This document shows positions 11,137-23,289 of a DNA stretch of 64,000 nucleotides, piece by piece. This DNA is from Siphonodentalium dalli (lineage: Eukaryota; Mollusca; Scaphopoda; Gadilida; Siphonodentaliidae). Below the pieces are notes generated by a model. That model was given only the letters and a program-made list of their open reading frames with translations, made no database searches and had not been told where the DNA came from. A program made the position numbers and the translations under genes. The first letter of the stretch is position 1; each line of letters starts with the position of its first letter. The stretch is from contig CP136063.1 of NCBI GenBank assembly GCA_032622095.1, forward strand, positions 217,203,982 through 217,267,981. The letters run 5' to 3'.

Positions 11137-11869
11137 CGATCTATTTTTTAACTCACATTTAAATGAAATACGTGCAATTCCAGATGTTTGTAGATGATGC
11201 TGTTGTTCCCAAATGCCACATTCCCAACATGAGTGCAACCGAATAGAGATCAATCGGAAGTATGAAAAAATCTCTGTAGTCCGGCTAGCTGGCAGCTTTG
11301 AGGAATTTGAGAAATTCGGGTAAAATGAAGATGGTGGTCAATATGGCCGCCCGTGCCACAGGAAGGTGTGGTTTGCTGCAAAAGAAGCATAAATACACAA
11401 CAGCACTCTAATTATGTTTCTAGAATCTCTTTGTGTTATTTCAGCCGAGTTCGTGATTATTGTTCCGAAGATGGCCACCAAGACGGCGGCTTGAAATCGT
11501 GAAATTCTTAAAAAATTTTTACAATTGCTGATGAAAGAATTGTTTCCACATCTGAATGGTGAAAAATGTGCAGACATTGGTATTTTGGCAAACTAATGAA
11601 TCACTCCGACATAAATATGGAAATTAAATCGGCACCTTAATCGGTGTCTTCTTGTATAGACGAATGTGAACCTAAACAAATCACGCCTCATTTTGGAAGG
11701 AGTTTGGTATCATGGAAAGATAATGAAGTGAAAGTCACATACCGGGATATTTTCTGCATATTGAATCTGAATCTGGGTTATCAAATGTGGCTCACTATTA
11801 TAACATCCACCGAAGTGATAGCTTCATGGCCTCTGTCGAGCGCGTTTGCTAACTGTGTCAAAACATTTG
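11137..11869. other. Gene-free stretch
   Basis: No intact gene or clear repeat. It borders the possible pseudogene to the right, and some of it may be that gene's decayed end. Confidence 0.4.
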
Positions 11870-12500
11870 GTTCATGACAATATGGTGCACCCGAATCCCG
11901 TTAACATGTAGTTGACCTAGCGGTTCATCAGCAATTGTAAATTGTTGTTTTACATCATAGCAAGCACACGCAATCTCGTGTTTTTGTCATGAAACATCAA
12001 CCCAGGTAACCTCTATACCACCGACTGATGACAATGATGTCCCGTCCACTTTCAAATATATATATATAACATTTGCACTGACAGCTTTAAAGACAGAAGC
12101 ATTTCACCATGTTGATCAACAGCCAGGCAAGTAGTATCAAGCGGATTGTTAGTACTCAAACTTTAAATTGTCAAACTTGAAGTCCTAACTGTTTCTTCAA
12201 CAACCCAAGGGATAGACGCCAACTCCGTATCGGTAATATTGCTCCGGTAGACGGAGAACTTCGAACCAAATTCGTTTCCAAGCATGACAGTTTAGCGACA
12301 ACCAGCCTTATGATAAAGGTGCACTATCCCATCGTGCTCGATATATTACTCGCAACCATCAACAGATCTTCAACTCAAGAGTGTTTGGTGAATTCCACAA
12401 CTGCCTGGGAAGGCTTTATTCGATGTCAGTGACGTGGATTGACCAGAAGTGCACGATGCCGCACATATCGCATGTCCTTCCAATGATGTTTATTGGCAAT
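11870..12500 (-). pseudogene. Possible degraded protein-coding remnant, unidentified
   Basis: On the minus strand, consecutive protein-like stretches are separated by stops and at least one frame change. One reads MLGNEFGSKFSVYRSN and IPWVVEETVRTSS, then after a stop LSTNNPLDTTCLAVDQHGEM (12060-12285). A second, in another frame, reads VGGIEVTWVDVS and, after a stop, HEIACACYDVKQQFTIADEP and QLHVNGIRVHHIV (about 11870-12050). A Cys- and Ser-rich stretch lies at about 12375-12500. Composition looks like a real protein, but I cannot assign a family. No regulatory signal was seen. Confidence 0.35.
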
Positions 12501-12639
12501 CAGTATGGTAGATTGCATCAGCTGTATGCATTGTAGTAAGTAAAGATCACATCGATCCTATCGCCGATCCATGGTATTTCTGGGTGCGTATGCGACATTT
12601 GTGGAGAATGGCTTCATTTTTATACATTATTTATTTGCC

Positions 12640-13480
12640 TGGAAATCATGTGCTTGTCCCCACATGCTGCGATAGATTCGTTGGTCTTCATTCATCTTAC
12701 ATTTACTGCCGATGAACCAGCGATCTTATGCGAAGTTGAACACTAATATTGGATCGTCTGTTAATAGTTTTAGTCGGAACGTCCTCAGATTGTATTGTGC
12801 TGTTACCACACTTTGAAGAAAGCGTTTGAATCCTGCCGCAAATTATTGCAGCGAATTCCCGCTAGTTGTGGTCGCCTAACACTGACTGTGATAGTCACAA
12901 TTTCCTACGTTAGTGTTCAATTTACCAGGCGCAAAAGAAAAAATGAGAAATACTTTGCAATCTCGATCCACCATTCTTATGGCACACACATCACCAACAC
13001 ACACTAAAGGTTCCGTCAGTTTTACATTGAAAACGAGTACATACGCTCTTTATTATTTACCTATTCAGTTTTTGGCCACGTGATCTTACCTGCTATAAGT
13101 TGAACCGCAGGTAAGATAATGTCTTTTCTCGTGTATTGAGGACGATGAGTTTCGATTTATCATGGGCAAGAACATAGCGGTGTCCTTGCTTACGGTGAGG
13201 AAAATGTTTTATACCCTTTCGGAAAGTCCGCCGATGGTGGAGTAGGCCTGGACATATCCCGAGGGAATATGATTCCAGGGGGACAAGACCCACTCTCGTG
13301 GGGACGAGTCAGAAGTCTCAGTCCTTCCCAGGAGTCGAGAGCAATTATGCATGGACGCTCTTTATATGAGAGACGATCATTGGTTGTTGTTTTTTTTTTG
13401 CTCGGCTGACAAAAAATTAAAAAACATAATTTATTATATGCTTGCCTATAAAATAGCGGACAATTATTGCCGAAACGTTG
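12640..13480. other. Gene-free stretch
   Basis: No supported gene. At 13490-13575 a word like ATTTCACTGTAT recurs about three times, a short local repeat of no known type. Confidence 0.4.
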
Positions 13481-13689
13481 ATCGTCGTAGGTGTATCTCT
13501 TAGAAGCCACAGTGAAATACGATTTCGTTAAATCACTGTATCTTTCGTTATTTCACTGTATAGCTGTCGTGATTTCTCTGTAGCGCTTCCGAGTATTGTT
13601 CAATTTGTTGTAATATTAAAAGTGAAAATGCCACATAATTTATCAAATTTGATCATTAATTAATAAGGCGCATATAATAAAACGAACAC

Positions 13690-13845
13690 CAACAGGTTTT
13701 TGTTTGCATACCAGAAACATCTCACGAATGTCTGGGGAAAAAATATCGAATTTTCACTCGTAGCTTTCAGCCGCTCGTGAAATTTCGATATTTCTTCACA
13801 GACACTCATGGGGTATTGTGGTATTTAAACAAAAACTGTAGGTAT
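13690..13845. repeat. Imperfect inverted repeat (MITE-like)
   Basis: GTTTTTGTTTGCATACCA pairs with an inverted TGGTATTTAAACAAAAAC. Inner arms ATATCGAATTTTCAC and GTGAAATTTCGATAT also pair. The target site is unclear. Confidence 0.55.
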
Positions 13846-14019
13846 TCTCTATCTTTTGAAGGTTGATATCTTGCTTTCAAAACTTTTGTATGGGCTCATG
13901 TGTCCCATCTAATTATTTTCTGGTATACAGAAAACTAGTTAAACGACAACTGAACCATAGCCACTATCGTTCTACTGGAGTTGAACTGGGCCATTCTATA
14001 ATGCTTTACAATTAGCATA

Positions 14020-14171
14020 CAGTAATGCCCAAAATAATCGACTCCTTAACAACAGCAGAATTATGGGTAACTTTTCAGGATTTAGTCGGAAATATAGCAT
14101 GTTGCCATTCATCGGAAAGCTCTCATATAATTCTGCTGTTGTTAAGGAGTCGATTATTTAGGGCATTACTG
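14020..14171. mobile_element. TA-flanked MITE, family J, copy 1 (152 bp)
   Basis: Ends CAGTAATGCCC and inverted GGGCATTACTG flanked by TA, as for Tc1/mariner-type elements. Longer copies (about 213 bp) are nearly perfect palindromes. This one has lost most of the inner part of the right arm, so only the outer parts pair. Confidence 0.8.
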
Positions 14172-14173
14172 TA

Positions 14174-16087
14174 TCTATAAAACATTTAAAATGTTTGCCT
14201 GATTCCCACTAATGTCTTGACATCGAGTAGGTATTCTGTCCCCAACAGCTTGCGACATCGGTTAGGATGATACTGTGTTTGGACCGAGACCCACCCGTTA
14301 CTCTTCTATAACGGACTTTACGCCCAGAATCGTTGGCGGGAGTTATCTTGTTTGTAAGTATTTGGATTAGGTCAGATGGTAGCTTTGTGTATATGAACAT
14401 AGAGGGCAGCCTTTCCCAAGCACGATCGCATCAAACATATATATCAGAGGTCCGTTAAATGTCAAAGCAACGAGATTTATAAGTAAACAGGGTCTTGTTT
14501 TCCAGAGAATTTCGATCTGTCGCGCTTTCAGAAAATGCATGTAAACGATACATTAAACGATCGTATCATTACTATACCTTTTCTATCACGGTGAATGATA
14601 TAACATTTTGAAGACAGATTAATCGCGGACATGTCAGATGATTAATCACATTCAGGGGTTTACGCGAATGCTCGGGCTCCACGGTTACATGCAATTAATC
14701 TTTTGAATGAAAGTCCATTATAGAAGAGCAACGGGCGGGACTCGGTCCAAAATAGCATCAACCCAACGGATATCGCAAGCTATTGTGACCGAGAATACTT
14801 GGTCTATAGAGTCGAGATATGATATGGTTAAAGGTTTTTGTATGTCCCAAAACTGTCAGTCGGCGGAGTAATATAGATATAGTTAAATATGGCTTATAGT
14901 TAAAGGTTCGATCAGAGGTTGGTAAATACACGACATGAGACACGAGAGGTTGGTAAATACACGACATATCGATCCAGAGGCCCTTTAGGCTATATACTCT
15001 GAAGGGAGAAACACATGCCCAGGTCATGGTAATAGTCCAGAGGTTTTTAATTTTTCGCACAGATGTGAGACAATCGCTCATTATTTTGTACCCTATATAT
15101 CAGGAACAGATCAACAATGACAGCTCTTATAGACCTTGAGCCACATGTAGACCCACCCAAGAGGAAATTTGGTGATTACGATATTGTTATATATGGCTAT
15201 TCTATACTGGTTGTTTGCCATCTGGCAATTGTCCCCTTGTTTGGTACATTGCATGCCATTGAAGAGAGGTACCCAAATTTCGTCTCTTGGCAGTATTTAT
15301 TTTCCGTTCACTAACATTATAGCTTGATAATGTTTGAACTTGCCACCTTTTGTTGGTATTTATATAATTAGCTTTCTACTCATAACACTATTGACAACAT
15401 ATCACACATTTAATGCGAAATCTTGAAATTCGTGAGAAAACCCATGAAAATTACCGAAGGTAACCAGTCGCGAAACTGAAACATGCAATTGCAGCCAGAT
15501 GCAGGTGTGATTTTATGTTAATGAGTTAGTTTTAGTGTATTGCTTTTAAATGGGCCATTTGGTCTGCAACACATAGAAAAGTCACGACTTTTATTAGCCA
15601 ACCGTTTATTTTGTGCGAATGCCTCTGGCGGCCATCCTATCAATACCCCCCCCCCCCCCCCCCCCACACCGATATAATGGTTTTCTTACAAAAATCATGT
15701 CTGTTATTTTTCAGCTGTGTTGTCAATGTCCCCGTACTGTTCGATGCAACATTATATAAATGTGTATGTTGTGATATGTTGTCAACCTGTATCTAAATAA
15801 TGTATCTCCATGTAGATAGCATGACCTTTGTCACCTTTTTGTCACAGGTTCACCTTTGTGGACATGCAGCCAACATTTTTAGACTGTAGTTGGTCGAATG
15901 TGCCTTGGGATATCCAGAACAATAGCGTTTCTTATAAACCAGCTCTGTTTTTGAATTCCATTACCAGCAAAATTCCTTCTTGAGCGTTTGAGAATATTTA
16001 AAAATTCAATTATGTTCTAGTATTCACTTTCAAGTACCGAGTAACCCTTTCTGGTCAACCCCTCATGCTTGTACAAGAGCTGACCCC
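14174..16087. other. Gene-free stretch with a poly-C tract
   Basis: No coding frame with recognisable content. A long C run lies at about 15645-15665. A short direct repeat (GAGGTTGGTAAATACACGAC) occurs twice near 14915-14965. Confidence 0.45.
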
Positions 16088-16090
16088 TTA

Positions 16091-16728
16091 CCCGTTCCAT
16101 GAATGGAGTTTCCTGAAATTTTCCGAAAACTCTTGAGCCAATGCATTCTCTTATATATGCGAGTCTCCCATATGGAGCTCGCATATATAAGAGAAGGCAT
16201 TGGCGTAATAATATTTACCTTGACCGTGTAAGCCAGGATAGGATAGGATAGGATAGGATAGTTTATTTACAATACACACGAATGACACAGTGGCAGTAAT
16301 ACATAATAAATTATAACAGTGTATTGTCGGGGGTAGCTTAGCTACCCCCTAAAACAAGTATAACTATACGTAATAGCATAGATGCTTGTATTCAGATCCG
16401 CGCACTTGTACAGACTATAGTCATATATAAAACTTTTTAGAATCTAGTACTTAGGGCATATCACAAATGAGTATTGTCGTGGTTGTGATCCAATCCAGAC
16501 GATTTATCAGATCGAAGATGTACTATCTTTCCATAGGAATTTTTTGAACTGTTCAAATTATCTAAAACATATTAACAGTTCCAGTTCCAGTTCCATGGGT
16601 ATATATTAGGAACAAAATATTTTGTTTTCTGTTGCTACAACGGTTTCAGGCGAGAGATACCGCCATCTTTATATAGTGCATTCTCTTATGCGAGGCTCCG
16701 TACCAGCGCAGTTCCCGCCATGAAAGGG
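16091..16728 (+). mobile_element. MITE family A split by a retroelement tail
   Basis: The left part (16091-16235) starts CCCGTTCCATGAATGGAG and holds the first hairpin (16138-16204). The right part (about 16673-16728) resumes at AGTGCATTCTCTTATG and ends CCATGAAAGGG. Both match the ends of intact family A elements such as 39291-39528. About 440 bp of unrelated DNA separates them exactly where intact copies read GTAAGCCAGTGCATTC. Confidence 0.75.
16236..16672 (-). mobile_element. Retroelement 3' end with (TATCC)n tail, inserted in the MITE
   Basis: Read on the minus strand it ends GTATTGTAAATAAAC followed by about five TATCC units, a tail style of several invertebrate LINE and SINE families. 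It includes a 21-bp hairpin GGGGGTAGCTTAGCTACCCC(C) at about 16329-16349. No coding part was seen. Any target duplication is only 2-3 bases. Confidence 0.55.
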
Positions 16729-18744
16729 TAAAGTGCATGCGTGGTATATCTGGAATTTAGATGTATATAATAGACAAGATTTTCAAAACAAAGTAAAAGC
16801 TCGCGTATTTTGTGTCAGTCGTTTTTAAAAATGGCCTCAGTCCCAGTCAGTCTGCATGAGTTCAACTATTCTGTGTCCCGATAAAATAGTCCTCTTGTCA
16901 CGTTACCAACAACCTGGGACAGCGTACGCCCTTGTATTATTGGTCTTCTGATATGCTGGTCGGTCCCCAAAGATTAGGCAAAAAATATTATTCCTATTTG
17001 CAAGCCGTTTTGTTTTTGGGGATTATTAGTCCACGGCTTCGAGAGATCATTCTATATCGTTTCTGTAGTTGCATTTCCTTACCAAACTTCACGGGAGCAG
17101 ATTCAAAAAGGGGTGTTTGTACTGGTGTATAGATTTCACTAGGGGTCTCAGAGACAAAAATAATTCAAGTTTCTTATTTGCGAGCTGTATTAATTGGTAC
17201 CATGCTGTAAGATCTAGAGTCCAACCTTTCCATGCAAATGGATGGACTTTAGTCCGATGAGTGTCTGGCCTTTTTGATATGCATGGAATGATGCAAGGCT
17301 GCCTATGGTCAACCTACCAATTTAGTGTTTTACCCCAGTGTATCGCGCGATAGCTGGTGGATTGACGATATGTAGTGTGCATACCACCGTCCCGAGTGTG
17401 CCCCATTTGGGTTAGAGGTTCAGACAAGATTAGTATTAGTTCATGTATATATTGTCGATGTTTTGAGGGGAAACGGACCTGCAGTAGCTAAATGTTTTTT
17501 GGTTAGTTTGATATGTTCTAATTGGTATTTTAACATAGCCTACTTGTTACGCCAGTTTATAACAATAGTTTTTTATGGGAAAATTCCAATTACGATCCGC
17601 CATTAGATTATACTGAATAGCATATGTTGTTGTCGTCGTCGTATTTGTTGTTGTTGTTGTTGTTGTTGTTGCTGTTGCTGTAAGTGAATATATGGGACCT
17701 GAATGCATTCTCGGCATCTCAGATCAAACACAACAATATTCGCATGATGTATAAAAGCAGTTTGTTTTAAATTGCGAGGACACCATTATCATTGTTTTGG
17801 TTGGGATATGAGTATCCGTTTTCCGGACCACCATCTACTATTTAACGTTCATCAAGAACATCACCGTTACTGCAGTATTAGGGCATGATAATCGAAGATG
17901 TGATGCCATTTTCTTTCGATAGACTGCCATTAGTATGTGTTAAGAAAAACAAATTGAACGATTCCTAACATGTGTCATTACAGAGCAAGCTGTAGTTGCA
18001 GAAAGCTTATTTTTATGACTTCTCAACAGCAAATTCACAATAACAATAAAAAGTTTCGATTTTTAATTTTTTATAAAACTATTTTGCTATTTAGTAGTAT
18101 ATTGATACATTTTGGGAAAGTATAATCAATTGGCACCGCAAAAAAAAACATTTCCACATTAGACATTCCATCACACAATGATCTGGCATGACCAAATTAC
18201 TTACCCTCACCCCATTAAAATGTCTGCCAAAAGAAATTGACATATAAACATTCCACCCGTGCGTCAGATTTGTCGATTTCTGCCCCTTATACGTTATCAA
18301 GATCTTAGCCATTACTATTTACAATCAAATAATCAAATAACTACAGACATCGACGAATGAGATAATCCGGGTATTCAACCAAAACCCGTAGGTTTTCTTT
18401 TTATTATATGCGCTATAAACCGCACCAAAACTGCTAATTTTGTCCTACAGTTCACTTCAAATTGTTAGAAAGCTTCGACATTTGCATTTTGTTTACATTC
18501 CATCAATTGATTTGCTCATCACCGAATGACAAATATCGAGCATAAAAATCGGGTCTTCAAAATTCCGCAGATGGGGAGGGTTTCCATATGTAATATGTTG
18601 GCTCAGGGTCCATAGTGGATGACATCTCACTCTCAATTTTTACTCCCGAATCGCGTTTCAGAGAAGATAAACTCGATCAGCTATAGATTGGCAAAAACAC
18701 GAGTCCCACTGATACAATTATAGAGTTCCTTTAGCTTAAATGTG
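16729..18744. other. Gene-free stretch with (GTT)n microsatellite
   Basis: A GTT-type microsatellite lies at about 17646-17680, next to a short GTC run. The remaining sequence shows no supported gene or repeat. Confidence 0.45.
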
Positions 18745-19091
18745 CCAAATCTGAATTAACGCTCCCAAATTACTATTTATTTGGCTTTGGGGGTAAAACA
18801 TTTTGATTCGACTCGAGGAACCACCCATCAAAGCTCAGAGGAGTTTTGAAATTTGTTGTTTCCCTAGATGTATGTAATTTTTGGCGGCCTGGTAAATAAT
18901 CGTTAAGCCGAAGGTGTCGGACCAAATTGCGGATGAAGATGGATAACTATAAAATCAATTTAGTGGCTTTGGGTGTTGGATGTTGAAAAAAATGTTGATA
19001 AATAACACGTTTTGGGCAATTTTATAATACAGTTGACTGTGGTTAGCATTATGTTTGGGCAGTTAATCGATTCTGATAACTGAAGCGGCAT
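18745..19091 (+). repeat. Left arm of the outer inverted repeat (family I-like)
   Basis: Diverged copy of the left 340 bp of the family I MITE, sharing AAATTACTATTTATTTGGC, GAAGATGGATAACT and TTGATAAATAACAC. Its inverted partner is at 22265-22625, and the pair encloses the satellite array. Confidence 0.75.
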
Positions 19092-19229
19092 TTCAATACG
19101 CTGCCGTACTTATCACATCTAATACACTGTCGTACTTATCACATATAATACGCTGCCGTACTTATCACATCTAATACACTGTCGTACTTATCACATATAA
19201 TACGCTGCCGTACTTATCACACCTAATAC
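19092..19229 (+). repeat. Satellite array, left part (about 24-bp unit)
   Basis: Tandem units with the core CGCTGCCGTACTTATCAC and a variable CAYMTAATA spacer. The array continues beyond the inserted element at 21021. Confidence 0.88.
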
Positions 19230-21020
19230 TACGGAGCCCCGTAAGTCCCACTTGCGATACTTTTTTTATCTCGTTTAAACGAGATAATATATTGCAATAC
19301 TTTTTTTTATCTCGTTTAAACGAGATAATATCCTGCGATTCTTTTTTTTTATCTCGTTTAAACGAGATAATATCTCGTTTAAACAAGATAATATCTCGTT
19401 TAAACGAGATATTATCTCGTTTAAACGAGATAATATCTTGCAATACTTTTTTTTATCTCGTTTAAACGAGATAATATCCTGCGATACTTTTTTTATCTCG
19501 TTTAAACGAGATAATATCTTGCAATACTTTTTTTTATCTCGTTTAAACGAGATAATATCTTGCCATACTTTTTTTTATCTCGTTTAAACGAGATAATATC
19601 TTGCTATACTGGGACCCTGTATCACCGATGCTGCTCTTGTATGAGCTGGTAATGCATGAATTGGCATTAATGGGGCCCTATATAAATAATGATGTGATTG
19701 CATGAGCTGTTAATGCATTAATTGGCATTACAATGGCCCTATATCATATAGCTGAAGCTGCCATTGTATGAGTTGGCAATGCATTACTGTGGCCCTATAT
19801 AACTGATGCTGCCCTTGTATGAGCTGGTAATGCATTACGGGGGTCCTATATAACTGATGTTGTCCTTGTATCAGCTGGTAATGCATTACTGGGGCCCTTT
19901 ATAACCGATGCTGCTCGTGTATGAACTGGTAATCCATTAATGGAACCTTATATAACCGATGCTGCTCTTGTTTCAGCTGGTATTATGCAGCAATCACCAT
20001 TACTATGAGCATTACTGTGCCCTATATAAATACTGATGTGCTTGTATGAGCTGGTAATGCATTAATTGGCACTACTGGGCCCTATATAACTATGCATGCT
20101 GCCATTGTATGAACTGGTAATGCAGTAATCAACATTACTGTGGGCCTATATAACTGATGCTGCTCTTATATGAACTGGTAATGCAGTGATCGGTATTACT
20201 GGGGCCTTATGTACATGCAAGTGATGGTGTCATTGTGTGAGCTGGTAATACATCACAGGAACTGTATATAACTGGTGCTGCTCTTGTGTGAGCTGGTAAA
20301 GCATCAATCGGTCCCAGTGTTGCCAATTAATGCATCGTCAGTTCACACAAGAACAGCATCTGTTAAATAAGGACAAATACGGTCCCAGTAATCCATTACC
20401 AGCTCATACAAGGGCAGCATCAGTTATATAAGGTCAAATGTGCTCCCGGTAATGCTAATTAAGCATCACCAGCTCCTACAAAAGCAGAATCAGTTATATA
20501 ATGTCACTTTTATCCTTGACTTTACTAAGCTTGCTGAGCTTGGGCATGTACCCCACACAGCGTTTGACAAAATATGTTGAACGAGATAAAAAAAAGTATC
20601 GCAAGATATTATCTCGTTTAAACGAGATTTAAAAAAAGTATCGCAAGATATTATCTCGTTTAAACGAGATAAAAAAAAGTATCGCAAATTATTATCTCGT
20701 TTAAACGTAATTAAAAAAAAGTAGCGCAAGATATTATCTCGTTTAAACGAGATAAAAAAAAGTATCGCAAGATATTATCTCGTTTAAACGAGATAAACAA
20801 AAGTATAGCAAGATATTATCTCGTTTAAACGAGATATTATCTTGTTTAAACGAGATAACAAAAAAGTATTGCAATATATTATCTCGTTTAAACGAGATAA
20901 TATCTCGTTTAAACGAGATAATATCTCGTTTAAACGAGATAAAAAAAAAGTATGCAAGATATTATCTCGTTTAAACGAGATAAAAAAAAGTATCGCAAGT
21001 GGGACTTACGGGGCTCCGTA
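19230..21020. mobile_element. Foldback-like element with palindrome-repeat arms (1.79 kb)
   Basis: The outer 36 bp are perfect inverted repeats starting TACGGAGCCCCGTAAGTCCC. Inside them both arms (to about 19612, and from about 20580) are tandem repeats of the 18-bp perfect palindrome ATCTCGTTTAAACGAGAT separated by TTGC(A/G)ATACTTTTTT spacers or joined directly, about 20 copies in all. The middle has its own minisatellite. TAATAC is present at both junctions (19224-19229 and 21021-21026), consistent with a 6-bp (possibly 7-bp) target duplication within the satellite. Arms built from tandem repeats resemble foldback/Galileo elements. No transposase is present. Confidence 0.72.
19613..20517. 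repeat. Minisatellite in the middle of the foldback element
   Basis: Degenerate units of roughly 55-65 bp with CTTGTATGAGCTGGTAATGC and GGGCCCTATATAACTGATGC. Orientation flips near 20335, after which the inverse words (CCAGCTCATACAAG, GCAGCATCAGTTATATA) appear, so even the middle is an inverted structure. Confidence 0.8.
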
Positions 21021-21893
21021 TAATACTCTGCCGTACTTATCACGCCTAATACGCTGCCGTACTTATCACACACCTAATATGCTGTCGTACTTGTCACATC
21101 TAATACGGTGTCGTACTTATCACACATTATATGCTGCCGTACTTATCACATCTAATACGCTGCCGTACTTATCACACCGAATACGCTGCCGTACTTATCA
21201 CACACCTAATACGCTGCCGTACTTATCACACACACATAATACGCTGCCGTACTTATCACACATAATACGCTGCAGTACTTATCACACCTAATACGCTACC
21301 GTATTTATCACACCTTTTACGCTTCAGTACTTGTCACACCTACGACGCTGCCGTATTTATCACATCAAATACGCTGCTATATTTATCACACCGAATACGC
21401 TGCCGTACTTATCACACACCTAATACGCTCTCGTACTTATCACACACATAATACGCTGCAGTACTTATCACACCTAATACGCGCTACAGTACTTATCACA
21501 CCTAATACGCTGCCGTACTTATCACACACCTAATACGCTGCAGTACTTATCACACACCTAATACGCTACAGTACTTATCACACGTAATACGCTGCAGTAC
21601 TTATCACACACCTAATACGCTGCAGTACTTATCACACACCTAATACGCTACAGTACTTATCACACGTAATACGCTGCAGTACTTACCACACGTAATACGC
21701 TGCAGTACTTATCACACACCTAATACGATACAGTACTTATCACACGTAATACGATACAGTACTTGTCACACCTAATACGCTACAGTACTTATCACACGTA
21801 ATACGCTGCAGTACTTTTCACAGGTAATACGCAGCCGTATTTATCACACCTTTTACGCTGCAGTACTTATCACACCTAATACGCACGCGATTG
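21021..21893 (+). repeat. Satellite array, right part (24-27-bp unit)
   Basis: About 33 units of the type CGCTGCCGTACTTATCAC plus a CACCTAATA spacer. A sub-variant with GCTGCAGTACTT or GCTACAGTACTT dominates the right half, which suggests local amplification. Open frames here are artefacts of the repeat. Confidence 0.92.
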
Positions 21894-22264
21894 AATAACC
21901 AAATACACGTCTCCGGTTAAAATACGTTTTTAAACAAAACGCTCTTTAAAAATAAAACTGTGGAAAAAAATGCTTTTGTTTTCGTTTTATTTCTTAATAT
22001 AATCCGAACATCGCGTGACACCTGTTACTCAGATTGAATGCCAATGGCTATATAATCGCTAACCCAGATTATATATTATTTTGTATCTAATTCTTGGCAT
22101 AATTATTTTCAACCGTGGACGTGGACTTAACTTGGAGGTGCGCATGAACCATGCATGTCCGTTTATAGAGGGGTTCTCGGTTCACGGAAACAGTGAAACT
22201 ATATGTGAAAATGTCCCCATATCATCAGATTCCAACAACAAACAAAATTGTTTGAAATTCAGCT

Positions 22265-22625
22265 TCTGTTATCAGAATCGAGTAATTGCCCAAAAATAAT
22301 GCTAACCACAGTCGACTATATTATAAAATTGCCCAAAACAAGTTATTTAGCAACAGTTCGTTCAACGAAATTTTGCCGGTTTGTCTAATATCTGACACAA
22401 AAAAGCCACTTAATTTTAGAGTTATCCATCTTCATCCGCGATTTGGTCCGAGAACGTCTTCTCTAATGTTTACTGTGCCACTTAAAATTATCGGTGATTT
22501 CAAACATCGATATCTGATCACTCTGAGCTTTGATGGTGGGTTCCTCGACTCGACGAATCAAATATTTTTTACAGCCAAAGCGAAGGAAATAGTAATTTGC
22601 GAGCGTTAATTCGGATTATGCATCT
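22265..22625 (-). repeat. Right arm of the outer inverted repeat (family I-like)
   Basis: Reverse-oriented counterpart of 18745-19091, sharing TTATCAGAATCGA, AATGCTAACCACAGTCGACT, TTATCCATCTTCATCCGC and GATGGTGGGTTCCTCGACTC. It ends near GAGCGTTAATTCGGATT, matching the outer end of the left arm. Confidence 0.75.
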
Positions 22626-23289
22626 ATAAGTATGCCTATATTCTACGCTGTTAATAACTCTCCAATAATGAGATTTCAAATGTCAAAACCATTGTTATAT
22701 AAACATTACTGTTAAATGGGAATAACGGATAAATGTCCAATTAGTCCCATAAGATCGATACCGAAGTTTAACCAGCGATGGCCTCATGATTTCCCCAACG
22801 CAGGTGCTATGATCCCCAACACGGGGGCTATATTATCCCGGAAGCTGCCGGACTGACCATTGCATATTTCCTCGACGGGGTTGGGGGATGCAGCACTCTG
22901 AGTTCTGACCCCCTGAAGCCACTCCTGAACTATAAATATTGTAGTTGACAGCTGCGATCGTGTAATCTAATATGCAGCAATGTATGCTATCCATTTAATT
23001 ATGAACATGTTATTACAGCTTTAAATTTGAAGGTACAGAAGGTGGTGTTGCCGTGTATCTTTATTCGGTAAAAGGGTTGTCTAGCTACGAGTTCCCATCT
23101 ACGTCAAATTTCTTCTCTTGTGTTATGCATGTATAAGCAAAACTTACAACTATGGAATATTTAAGTAAAACAAAATATTGTACATTCTTGCATAGATAAT
23201 CCCAGCTGATACATTAAAAGCGATAGCCACATGCATAACCCATCCATTACAACACATTAACTCCGTGTGAAAATAAACACTACATACAT
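22626..23289. other. Gene-free stretch
   Basis: No gene or clear repeat recognised. Confidence 0.45.

Noticed and set aside
19092-21893. CRISPR array
   Set aside because: Units are contiguous tandem repeats without unique spacers of constant length, in clearly eukaryotic DNA, and no cas gene is present.
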